From: Sphingobacterium alkalisoli
GTDB lineage: Bacteria; Bacteroidota; Bacteroidia; Sphingobacteriales; Sphingobacteriaceae
Length of the DNA stretch: 64,000 nucleotides
Reading direction: 5' to 3'
Assembly: GCF_005049105.1 (NCBI RefSeq)
Contig: NZ_SUKA01000010.1
Coordinates: 1 to 64,000, forward strand
The first letter of the stretch is position 1. Each line of letters starts with the position of its first letter. Below the pieces are notes generated by a model that saw only the letters and a list, made by a program, of their open reading frames with translations, searched no databases and had not been told where the DNA came from. Position numbers and translations under genes: made by a program. This document shows, piece by piece, positions 10,001-17,900 of this stretch.

Positions 10001-10199
10001 GTACAATGTGGATAGAGATTATATTAAAAAGCGTTTTGGAATAACGGGACTACGACTGTATGTAAATGCGAATAATATTTATACTTGGTCCAGGTATTCG
10101 GGGCCAGATCCAGAACTGGTTTCTGATTTGGGATACGATAGTTCGGCGGGTTATCCGCGGGCAAGAGAATTTACATTTGGTGTTGATGTTCAATTTTAA
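7032..10199 (+). CDS. SusC/RagA-family TonB-linked outer membrane protein (module 2)
   Basis: At 1055 residues this is a full-length SusC. It has a signal peptide (1-20), a carboxypeptidase-like regulatory domain (about 22-105; ISGKVSDGDGAGIIGASIKV), a TonB-box-like stretch (about 108-125), a plug with the intact signature KDAQATALYGSRGAYG (about 231-246) and a large barrel ending REFTFGVDVQF. The family forms the outer-membrane pore through which SusD-captured ligands are pumped using TonB. Compared with the SusC-like protein of module 1 it has every expected domain. The SusD gene begins one base after its stop codon. Confidence 0.96.
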   Translation: MRSLYSLIILFSLLVTQVIAQELAISGKVSDGDGAGIIGASIKVLPGNKAVGLSDANGMFTINVPALTKSLIFTAVGYKANTVKFDANTKSYSVVLLSSDEEIETVTINYVAKKKETLTGSAVVISAKDIKDAPAANFTDLLQGRVPGMNVQLNNGTPGMRGSMSIRGLNSSNVSMSGNGAFLSPTSPLFVIDGVPIEEGSNFEYGFQTQGPGISPISMIPVEEIETIVILKDAQATALYGSRGAYGVILVTTKRGNSNVPIISYQSKYFMSTVPKLRPIIGGMEESRIRVNQILQYDSTYRSGLELINDTPWLADSLNAYYNNSTDWQSHFYGNQFNMQQSLNFSGGNQKFNYKVAPGYFKQNGIIRNTGFTRYSVQTNMQYRPSDAFLISGYLTANMARNSTGSGNAFEQSGVANSVNTSSLLPSPSIFSGSYDALGATSIVNDNKTGNMITQVQLEYEFLKGLRASTTLKYQYDLSNQDRFTPEILNSGESNIYMFESSTKDLYNRNMLQYNTTLFDNEKHVFNAFAFMEATTTSYRAQAMDLNGTGSDQIQVGLGYNTRNTRGGILNNLYDRRTVGYAGQMSYQYDSKYIVDLSYRLDGTSTSGGKSPWSHNPTAGVRWNFSREELLQDQDWLSEGSFRVTWGRNIFPTGSIFDVYGKYTMDDNTYNNEPTVSIDLGQIPNINLTPITTTQWNFAVDLGFFNNMFTMTYEHYYKENTNELADIDLANINAFTKVVANDKAIVNRGHELSLFYRPNAKNEDWRLTFYGNMAYNKDIQSQLPNNVRQILEQHPTMDYVTILQRLGRNTFSNVLYHYRGVFQSDDDVPVNPATGLRYRATNSTGQEYFFRAGDPYFTDLNGDYILDQRDLVVAGNSRPRITGGFGATIQYKAWSIQPNIIFSIKRDIINNAAADMFRGYYYPTKNPDAANPSALVPLDNFDYWTYANADAFYPNPFDFRRAGFINPYRYNSTLFQEDGSYVKLGSTTISYNVDRDYIKKRFGITGLRLYVNANNIYTWSRYSGPDPELVSDLGYDSSAGYPRAREFTFGVDVQF

Positions 10200-10200
10200 G

Positions 10201-11754
10201 ATGATGAAAAGATACTATTTATATATAGCAATGCTATTCGCCATGGGAGTGTCTTCTTGTGGTAAGGAATGGCTTAAAGTTACCCCTATTGATAATTTGT
10301 CGGGCAACAACTATTGGCAGACGGAGGAAGATGTAAAGATGTTTGTTGGAGGCTTGTATTCAGGATTTCGTACAGCTACCATGCGACAAGCCTTCTTCCC
10401 TGGTACTGGGGATTTACGTTGTGCACCGTTAAATAGAAACAGTGGGTCTAATGCAACTGGTTCATTTATGAATTGGTTAAGTTTTGTTCGAAATAATGAT
10501 TTGAATGGAATTTTTAACCAGTACACCAATCCTGCTAGAAATTATGCCGCGAACGAAGACTTCTTTGGATTTCATCAGATAAGAGATTGGAGTCATTTTT
10601 ACCGAGTGATTGCCAAAGCCAATATCGCGGTTTATGAGATAGAAAATATGGAGGAGGGTATATTATCCGAGAATAAGAAGAACCAATATATAGCAGAAGC
10701 AGTATTTATGCGAAACCTGAGTTATTTCTTCTTGGTTCGTTTGTTTGGTAACGTACCTTACTATACTGAAGCATATCATGATAAATCGATTGGTCGTACG
10801 CCGATGTTGGACGTATTGAAAGCAATTGATGCAGATATGACGACGTATTATAAGGATTTACCCTGGACACAAGAGGATCCGACCGAGGTAGGAAATCGTG
10901 CAATGCGGGGTGGAGCAATTGCATTGATGATGCATATCAATATGTGGCTTGCCGGATTTTCGGATGCTAATAAGACTACATTCTATGAGCGGACCGTATC
11001 CTTGGGTAGGGAGGTTATTGATGAGAATGAGGGATCCTACGCGTTAATGCCTCTTAAACAAACAAAAGAAATTTTCAAAGGAAGGACGAAAGAAGGATTG
11101 TTTGAAATTACGCAAAATTACAATTACGGTGAGACATTCCACCTCTCCGCAATGTATGCCGATAATGTACTCCGTGCACCCTACAAGTTCGAAACAATTA
11201 AGAATTCCTACATCCACTATGACTTGGATTTTATGGAAGAGATGTACCCGAGAGATCTAGCGGATGAACGTAAGTCTACGTGGTTTGAAGAAGATAACTT
11301 ATATGCGCAAGATGGACAATTTGTAGTGTTGAAGAACGTGAATATCTTTCGTGAAGAGGGAGAGGATTTCAATCCGGACGACAATATGATTGTATTTCGT
11401 TATGCAGACGTCATCTTATTGCGTGCAGAAGCATTAGCGGAGATAGGTGGTGCAGCGAATGAGGCAGAAGCAACTAATTTAATTAATTTAATTCGTGGCA
11501 GGGCAAATGCAACTCCATTAGCAGGAAAAGCAGATCAGGAATTGAAGGACTTTATATGGTGGGAGCGTGTGAGAGAGCTACTCGGGGAAGGTCATTTCTA
11601 TTATGACCTCGTAAGAACCAAACGGGTGTTGAATTCAGAGTTTTGTGTTCCGATTCCAATTGATGCGTTTTATAGAGGTGCATGGACGTGGCCGATTGAT
11701 CGTAAGGCATTGGTAAATAACCCCGGTATGACACTTAATCCTTATTGGAATTAA
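10201..11754 (+). CDS. SusD/RagB-family nutrient-binding lipoprotein (module 2)
   Basis: I place the start at the ATG at 10201, giving 517 residues beginning MMKRYYLYIAMLFAMGVSSC with the lipid-bearing Cys20. A longer in-frame reading from 10066 would overlap the SusC gene and bury the signal peptide. SusD hallmarks include AVFMRNLSYFFLVRLFGNVP (about 160-179) and the C-terminal FYYDLVRTKRV and LNPYWN signatures. It is expected to form the surface lid of the full-length SusC encoded immediately upstream. Confidence 0.95.
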   Translation: MMKRYYLYIAMLFAMGVSSCGKEWLKVTPIDNLSGNNYWQTEEDVKMFVGGLYSGFRTATMRQAFFPGTGDLRCAPLNRNSGSNATGSFMNWLSFVRNNDLNGIFNQYTNPARNYAANEDFFGFHQIRDWSHFYRVIAKANIAVYEIENMEEGILSENKKNQYIAEAVFMRNLSYFFLVRLFGNVPYYTEAYHDKSIGRTPMLDVLKAIDADMTTYYKDLPWTQEDPTEVGNRAMRGGAIALMMHINMWLAGFSDANKTTFYERTVSLGREVIDENEGSYALMPLKQTKEIFKGRTKEGLFEITQNYNYGETFHLSAMYADNVLRAPYKFETIKNSYIHYDLDFMEEMYPRDLADERKSTWFEEDNLYAQDGQFVVLKNVNIFREEGEDFNPDDNMIVFRYADVILLRAEALAEIGGAANEAEATNLINLIRGRANATPLAGKADQELKDFIWWERVRELLGEGHFYYDLVRTKRVLNSEFCVPIPIDAFYRGAWTWPIDRKALVNNPGMTLNPYWN

Positions 11755-11774
11755 CAGCATAAATTGTAAATGAA

Positions 11775-12485
11775 ATGAAAGATATGAATATAATAAGATA
11801 TATAGTAGGAGCCTTCTCAATGCTTGTGGTGCTTTTTTCTTGTGAAAAAAGTGGATATATTGATTCTGGAACCTATCCAAATAACTACGATGGTACAATT
11901 TTGCAGTACCTAGACTCCAGACCAGAGTTGTTTGATTCCTTGATGAAGGTAGTAAAACTGGCAGATATGGAAGCCGTGTTGAATAATGACAATATTACTT
12001 TTTTTGCACCTCCTGATGTGACGATAGAAAAATCGGTTCGTCTGCTAAATCAGGTGTTATTTATTCAGGGTAGAGATACTGTGATCGATTTGGCTCAGGT
12101 AAACCCAATTGTATGGAAGGAGTACTTATCAATGTACGTATTTGAGGAAAGAAGGTCATTGAAAGATTATCCTCAATTAGATACGTTAAAGATGGAGTCT
12201 TTTCCTGGACAAGGGTTTATTGCACTGGGTGGACAGAATATGAACATTGGTGTACTGTATAATGATGTAGTCTCAAAGAATAATGCGGGTGTGGAGCAGC
12301 GTGTAAAATACGCTGGATATAGACAATTATACCTATCTAACTTTGATTTTGGAATAATTCATACACCTATTGCAACTTCCGATATTCGTACCCGAAACGG
12401 GAACTTACATGTTTTGAATATCAAGAAGCACTCGTTTGGTTTCTCAAGTATAAATTTTGCGAATAGGGCTTTTAGTTTGATGTAA
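11775..12485 (+). CDS. FAS1 (fasciclin)-like lipoprotein, module 2
   Basis: A 236-residue lipoprotein (lipobox LFSC, Cys23) with one fasciclin-like domain. Visible boxes are GTILQYLDSRPELFDSL (about 41-57), ITFFAPPDVTIEKSV (about 74-88) and the closing RNGNLHVLNIKKHSFGF (about 210-226). It is a paralogue in position and probably in origin of the FAS1 lipoprotein in module 1 (both open CEKS and share the YDGT..QYL / YDGT..DYL segment). An accessory binding role next to the SusCD pair is inferred. Confidence 0.78.
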   Translation: MKDMNIIRYIVGAFSMLVVLFSCEKSGYIDSGTYPNNYDGTILQYLDSRPELFDSLMKVVKLADMEAVLNNDNITFFAPPDVTIEKSVRLLNQVLFIQGRDTVIDLAQVNPIVWKEYLSMYVFEERRSLKDYPQLDTLKMESFPGQGFIALGGQNMNIGVLYNDVVSKNNAGVEQRVKYAGYRQLYLSNFDFGIIHTPIATSDIRTRNGNLHVLNIKKHSFGFSSINFANRAFSLM

Positions 12486-12516
12486 AATATTCACGGGTAT
12501 ATGAATAAGTAAAAAG

Positions 12517-14130
12517 ATGAAAAGATATATAAATAAGACATTTATGAGCTTAGTTGCCCTTGTGGTGGCATTGGGTGTTTATTCCTGCAAGGATCCAGAA
12601 ATAGGTGTCAATCCATATGACGGAGGTGAAGCTCCTTTGGGCGTTAAATTTCAAAATTTGAATCGTAAGTTGGATGCGGTACGACCAGGAGAAGTGTTCC
12701 AGGTTTCTATTAACGGATTAAAATCACAAACAGGTGCTTTAAAAGCTTATATAAGTGAACAAGAAACAGATGTAGTTTCATATACAGATTCTACAATGGA
12801 TTTGCGTGTGCCACAACTGGTGAGTTCGGGCAGATTAAAAGTGTTAATTGGAAATCAGGTGTTTTACGGGCCACGCATCCCCATTGAAGGAAAGGTGAAG
12901 GTAGACACTGATTTGGACATTGCTAATGGTTTTAATGGCACCGTAAACACAATTTTTGAAAATGGTGCAAACTATTGGATAGGAGGCTATTTTACAAATT
13001 ATGAAGATGAAGCCAGTAGTACAATATTTAGGAACAATATACATAGTATTACTTCATTAGGGAAAAGTGTAGAAGGAGCCTTTAAAAAAGGTGGAATGGG
13101 CGGAATCAGCACTATCGCCAAATTACCTGATGGTAAATTTATGATTGCGGGAGGATTAAGTTCTTTTAACGGAAGATTGGTATCTGCCATTACCCGTTTG
13201 CAATCTACTGGAGCATTGGATACGATGATAGTTGATGTAATTAATCCGGATCCTGATAAACCAGAGAATAATTTAGATACGGTACCTGCTTTTAATGGTT
13301 ATTTAACGTCTTCTGTGGTTTCAGGAGGAGGGGTTAATTTTAGCAGCATCACCGGAATTTACCCAACACCTAATAGTGGTATGATTGTCATCGGCAATTT
13401 TACCAACCATTTACGTACGGATTACATGTTTTCTTCTAAACAGCAAAAGTCTTATTTTAATACTAGGGTGAGGAATGTTGTAAGGCTGAAAAATGACGGA
13501 GCCATTGACTCAACTTTTATGTGGGGCAATACGGGGGTAAATGGTACTATAGGAGGATCTATTCAGTTAGCTGATGGAAAGATCTTGGCGGTGGGTAATT
13601 TTACCACGTTTAATAGCGAATCTGCAAATAGGATATTTGCCATAAACCCGGATGGTACCCGAGACAAATCTTTTACCGGTGCTGGAGCAAATGATTTGAT
13701 ATTGTCTATAACGTATAATCCGGTCCTTAAAAAGATAGCTTTAGCTGGTCGTTTTACTTCGTACAATGGAAAAGCCGCAAATGGTGTTGTTATTCTGAAC
13801 GAAGACGGCAGTGTCGATGAACAATTTAAAATGAAAGACACAGATAGTCGTGTTCCAACTTATGCTTATGCAATGAATAATGGAAAAGTACTGGTAACAG
13901 GAGGATTTGAAAAGTATGACGGAGTAACGAGGTCTAATCTTTTGATCCTAGAAATGGATGGTTCTGCCAAACAAGAGTACAATAATATGGGAGCCTTTTC
14001 TGGGTCTATATATACTGTCGCAGAGACCACATCAAGCGAAGGATATCCAGCACTATTAATAGGTGGTACTATATTTTCTGTAGATGGAATTAATGTAGGA
14101 AATATAGTGCGAATTGAAATTAAAAATTAA
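12517..14130 (+). CDS. Delta-60-repeat (DUF5008-like) lipoprotein
   Basis: This 537-residue lipoprotein (lipobox VYSC, Cys24) has an IPT/TIG-like beta-sandwich at about 45-135. It is followed by about seven delta-60 repeats in which a beta motif such as LPDGKFMIAGGLSSFNG, LADGKILAVGNFTTFNS or MNNGKVLVTGGFEKYDG recurs every 45-70 residues. Such repeats probably fold as a beta-propeller-like binding surface. The layout fits the DUF5008 family as I remember it. No catalytic motif is seen. It is probably a surface glycan- or protein-binding partner of the second SusCD pair. Confidence 0.72.
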   Translation: MKRYINKTFMSLVALVVALGVYSCKDPEIGVNPYDGGEAPLGVKFQNLNRKLDAVRPGEVFQVSINGLKSQTGALKAYISEQETDVVSYTDSTMDLRVPQLVSSGRLKVLIGNQVFYGPRIPIEGKVKVDTDLDIANGFNGTVNTIFENGANYWIGGYFTNYEDEASSTIFRNNIHSITSLGKSVEGAFKKGGMGGISTIAKLPDGKFMIAGGLSSFNGRLVSAITRLQSTGALDTMIVDVINPDPDKPENNLDTVPAFNGYLTSSVVSGGGVNFSSITGIYPTPNSGMIVIGNFTNHLRTDYMFSSKQQKSYFNTRVRNVVRLKNDGAIDSTFMWGNTGVNGTIGGSIQLADGKILAVGNFTTFNSESANRIFAINPDGTRDKSFTGAGANDLILSITYNPVLKKIALAGRFTSYNGKAANGVVILNEDGSVDEQFKMKDTDSRVPTYAYAMNNGKVLVTGGFEKYDGVTRSNLLILEMDGSAKQEYNNMGAFSGSIYTVAETTSSEGYPALLIGGTIFSVDGINVGNIVRIEIKN

Positions 14131-14141
14131 CTCATTTTAAG

Positions 14142-15878
14142 ATGTTGAATATGAGAAAAATATTTGAAAATTTTAAAGTCAGCGCTTTGATGACTTTTTC
14201 GATCTTAGTCTTGTCATCCTGCAATAAGGATTTTCCAAATCTATTGAAGGAAGATTATGGATCTACCGACGTTAGCATCTCCAAAAATAAAGTTTTGTTA
14301 GTAGTTGTTGATGGTCTACGTGGTGAAGTTTTAACAGACCTGGAACCTGAGAATTTAAGAGTTATCGCCCGGAATGCATTGTATACGAATAGTTCGTTAG
14401 CGGATTATGCCACCGAAAATTTTACCCAAGCGATTGGTTTGGCTAATCTTTTCACGGGTGTTCATCCAGATGTACACAAAGTGAGTAGCGATTTGGGTAG
14501 TATCGATTTGCAAGCCGCCCCTACTTTTGTAACAAGACTTAAAGCGAATGATAGTGAGTTCACTAGCGAAGCTTATACGACTTCAGCTGTGGTTAGTTCT
14601 ACGTTGTTAAAAGATGTTGATAAGAAAGAAGTGGTAATTAATGATATTGAGGTCGTAAACAAAACAAAAAGTACTATAGCGACGACAGAATCGAGTTTAG
14701 TGATAAGCCATTTGAGCAACCCCTATGTAATAGGTGAAGCTAACTCTTATGAAACTAATGATATAAAATATGTTGAGGCAATTGGGCAATTGGATGTGCA
14801 GGTAGGGGAATTGATCAATGCCCTAAAATCCAGAACTAATTATGCGAATGAAAACTGGGTGGTGATTTTGACCTCGAGCATAGGAGGTGAAATTACCGCA
14901 GATCAATCAAACACAGATAATACCGTTTTCGGTAAGTCGATCCAAAATACGTTTACATATTTTTATTCTCCAAAATTCGGCCGCAAATATATTGCAAAAC
15001 CTAGTACGAAGACCATTCCTTTCAGTGGAGCGGGCATGCGTTTGCTGTATAGTACTGATGGTGTTCAGGCGATGGCCGCCCGACTGGATGATGCGTCGAA
15101 ATTGAATATTGCCGGAAATGAAAGTGCGACTATCACTTTCTTTTTTAAGCAAAATGTTATTGATCAGGTAAATAATTATCCGGCTCTTTTTATGAAACGA
15201 CCGAAATTTGATGATGGAGCTGTTCCTGGCTGGCAGGTTTTAATGTCGGGCGGTAAAGCAGAGTTGGGTCACAATGGATCAGGTAAGAAACTCGTCACTA
15301 AGCTGATTAATGATGGCAAATGGCATGTCGTGACGGCTATAATCGATCGTACTAATAATCGATCGAAAATATACACAGATGGTGAACTTTCAGATGAAAC
15401 CAATGCTGGAACGAGCAATTTGACAAATACGTTTCCACTTATGTTCGGAAGACATCCCGGTTCTGAATATAATACTGGAGATTTTACGGTGTGTAATTTT
15501 CAGTTTTATAATATCGCTTTCAGTGACGAAGATGTAAGAAAGTACAGTGGATTGGCTATGGTTAAGCCGGATAACTCCCCGTATTATAATAATTTGCAAG
15601 GTTACTGGCCAATGTACAATGATAATGGAAAGGCTGTATTGACTGATGTATCTGGCAAAGCTGGAAATATGACTATAATCAACAAAAGTAGTTGGTCGAC
15701 ATTTGACGAATTGGTTCCGTTTATTATACCAGACATCAATGAGTCTACATTTAAGTTGGTTCCGAATTTAATTGATATCCCTCTATTTATTTACCAATGG
15801 TTTGGAGTCTTACCACAGGAACAATGGCAATTGAAAGGACAGGCATGGACTCCTCCATATAAGGTTTTTGAATACTAA
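14142..15878 (+). CDS. Phosphodiesterase-fold / LamG (DUF4983-like) lipoprotein 1
   Basis: The 578-residue lipoprotein (Cys27) has three parts. Residues about 45-265 resemble the alkaline phosphatase/type I phosphodiesterase fold (VVVDGLRGEVL at 54-64; FTQAIGLANLFTG at 94-106). Residues about 290-470 resemble a LamG/concanavalin-type jellyroll (GKWHVVTAIIDRTNNRSKIY, then a SDEDVRKYS segment). A C-terminal part of about 100 residues matches DUF4983 by memory. The Asp-His metal site that active family members carry after the last core strand is replaced by TSSIGG (244-249), so catalysis is doubtful and a binding role more likely. A paralogue lies two genes downstream. Confidence 0.7.
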   Translation: MLNMRKIFENFKVSALMTFSILVLSSCNKDFPNLLKEDYGSTDVSISKNKVLLVVVDGLRGEVLTDLEPENLRVIARNALYTNSSLADYATENFTQAIGLANLFTGVHPDVHKVSSDLGSIDLQAAPTFVTRLKANDSEFTSEAYTTSAVVSSTLLKDVDKKEVVINDIEVVNKTKSTIATTESSLVISHLSNPYVIGEANSYETNDIKYVEAIGQLDVQVGELINALKSRTNYANENWVVILTSSIGGEITADQSNTDNTVFGKSIQNTFTYFYSPKFGRKYIAKPSTKTIPFSGAGMRLLYSTDGVQAMAARLDDASKLNIAGNESATITFFFKQNVIDQVNNYPALFMKRPKFDDGAVPGWQVLMSGGKAELGHNGSGKKLVTKLINDGKWHVVTAIIDRTNNRSKIYTDGELSDETNAGTSNLTNTFPLMFGRHPGSEYNTGDFTVCNFQFYNIAFSDEDVRKYSGLAMVKPDNSPYYNNLQGYWPMYNDNGKAVLTDVSGKAGNMTIINKSSWSTFDELVPFIIPDINESTFKLVPNLIDIPLFIYQWFGVLPQEQWQLKGQAWTPPYKVFEY

Positions 15879-15897
15879 TTATTATATAATTTATATT

Positions 15898-17889
15898 ATG
15901 AGTATAATTAAGAAAAGCATAATCGCAGTTATTTTACTTTCAACATTTATATCATGTGGTAAGTATGGCTATGATTTCGAAAATGGATTCCAATCGGGAG
16001 ATACCGATGGTGAAAACCCCAGTGATACCAGTTTAAATTATGTAGATAAATCTATGTTGGATCGGGCACGTATCTATCCTGGGTTGGTCGGGGCAAGTGC
16101 TAAACGTATACAGGATACCCTAGTCTCCTTGGATTTGAATTTTCGATATATCAGGAGTTCTGATCTGAAAATTTCGGTGACGCCAAGACCTATCTTTAGT
16201 ACTGGACTATATGCCCCGGCAGGTGAGAACGTAAAAATTGTGGTACCAACGGGCGCGACGGGCCTGACTGTGCAAGTGGGTGCGCATACCGTGAATTTAA
16301 CAGGTGAAGAGCCATTGCGTAGAGATCCCGTTATTTACACAGTGAAAGAACTTTTTCCCGGTACCAACTATGTACGTAACCCGTATGGTGGCATTATTTG
16401 GATTCATGCGGCTATTGCGATGAGTCAACCCGTGGGATTGAAATTTAGCAATGTTGCACGGACATCGGATTTTATTTTGGGTAAGAGTAATCAAGAGCAG
16501 TGGTTGCAGGATGTCGCGAATAACGACGTGCCTTGGCTTGAACTTCGCTCCGAACGGGCTATTTTTACGGTTCCGCGTTCAATGGTCCTTCAATATAGAA
16601 GCGAGCTTAAAGTTGCAGAGACCTTGACAGCATGGAATGATATTTATGAGAAGGATTACTACACTTGGATGGGTCTAACTAAAGGAAATCCAGATCCAAA
16701 AAATGCTTGGCCTGAATTACCAGAACGTGGCGTGCTTGATATTCAATTGCGAAAGCCGGCATATGCGCACAGTGGACAACCTTGGATGGCCACGCAAGAT
16801 AAGCATTGGTTTATGCAGTTCTCTAATGCTGATTATATTTTTAGTGGAACTATCGATGGAGCATGGGGAACCTATCACGAAATAGGACACAACTATCAGA
16901 TGGGATCGACATGGAGCTGGTCTGCGCTGGGCGAAACTACAAATAACTTGTTTGTATTTCGTGGGGCACATCGGTTAGGAAACCCTGGCATAGCGGCACA
17001 TGGAGCCGTGAGTAAGGACATTCCGAGAGGGTTGGAGTTTGCTGCCACAAATGCTGCGAAGAATTTTAATACAGGAGAAGAACCATTTTTAAGGTTGACA
17101 CCATTTTTACAAATATTCAATAAAGTGAAGGGTAAAAATGGGGAATCTGGATGGGACTTTTGGACTTTCATTTATACAAAGGCCAGAAATTCGGTCTATG
17201 CGTTCTCATTAGATGAAGCGAAAATGGACTTTTTTTATAGGGCCCTCTGTGAATTTACAGGCAAGGATTACGCGCGTTTTATGGATGCGTGGGGTATTCG
17301 GGTGAGCAGCGCAGCAAAACGGGATATGCGTAATACCTATCCTGGTATGACTACTAAAATATGGACGTATAATCCGTTGACAAACACGGGCGGAAATGAT
17401 GAACTGGATCCCAAATATGATATTATCGGATCAGATTTCGTTTGGAGCTCGAATATGGCAAGTGCAGGGGAGGGCGGAGGCTTCCCGAGCTTGAGTGATG
17501 GAAAACTGGACACGTATTGGCATACTTGCTATGGTAATTGTACCCCAAATACTACAGCTTCTGCTACCAACCCGACATATCTTGATCTGGATATGAAAAG
17601 TCCGCAAGCAATACGCGGCGTTTATTACCAAAACAGACAAAATAATACGTTCAGAAGGGCAACTCGAATCTTTACGAAGATTTCTGAGAATGCTCCATGG
17701 ATAGATCGTGGTGAGTTAATAATCTCTACAGCGAATACAGATGCAGGTGGTCGCAAAAATAGGGTAGAGATGAAATTCGATACTGTGGAGGAAATTCGCT
17801 TTATACGATTCGCATTCACGGAAAATAATTGGGGAGGAGAGGCCCATACGGCTATTGCAGAGGCTGGCGCTTTTTATGAATCGAATTAA
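15898..17889 (+). CDS. M60-family (enhancin/mucinase-type) metallopeptidase with discoidin domain
   Basis: I start at the ATG at 15898 (663 residues, lipobox ISC, Cys20); an in-frame TTG at 15868 would add ten residues before the signal. The catalytic domain (about 170-480) has the M60 motif HEIGH at 327-331 with the third ligand Glu346 14 residues beyond H331, so zinc binding looks intact. A discoidin (F5/8 type C) domain follows (about 505-663; LSDGKLDTYWHT). M60 enzymes cleave glycosylated proteins such as mucins. It is the only evident enzyme of the locus and lies between two paralogous phosphodiesterase-fold lipoproteins. Attack on an O-glycoprotein at the cell surface is inferred. Confidence 0.9.
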   Translation: MSIIKKSIIAVILLSTFISCGKYGYDFENGFQSGDTDGENPSDTSLNYVDKSMLDRARIYPGLVGASAKRIQDTLVSLDLNFRYIRSSDLKISVTPRPIFSTGLYAPAGENVKIVVPTGATGLTVQVGAHTVNLTGEEPLRRDPVIYTVKELFPGTNYVRNPYGGIIWIHAAIAMSQPVGLKFSNVARTSDFILGKSNQEQWLQDVANNDVPWLELRSERAIFTVPRSMVLQYRSELKVAETLTAWNDIYEKDYYTWMGLTKGNPDPKNAWPELPERGVLDIQLRKPAYAHSGQPWMATQDKHWFMQFSNADYIFSGTIDGAWGTYHEIGHNYQMGSTWSWSALGETTNNLFVFRGAHRLGNPGIAAHGAVSKDIPRGLEFAATNAAKNFNTGEEPFLRLTPFLQIFNKVKGKNGESGWDFWTFIYTKARNSVYAFSLDEAKMDFFYRALCEFTGKDYARFMDAWGIRVSSAAKRDMRNTYPGMTTKIWTYNPLTNTGGNDELDPKYDIIGSDFVWSSNMASAGEGGGFPSLSDGKLDTYWHTCYGNCTPNTTASATNPTYLDLDMKSPQAIRGVYYQNRQNNTFRRATRIFTKISENAPWIDRGELIISTANTDAGGRKNRVEMKFDTVEEIRFIRFAFTENNWGGEAHTAIAEAGAFYESN

Positions 17890-17900
17890 AGGACTTTTGT

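Noticed and set aside
10066..10200. In-frame N-terminal extension of the second SusD gene
   Set aside because: It overlaps the end of SusC, adds 45 residues before a good lipoprotein signal, and an ATG at 10201 fits the family start.
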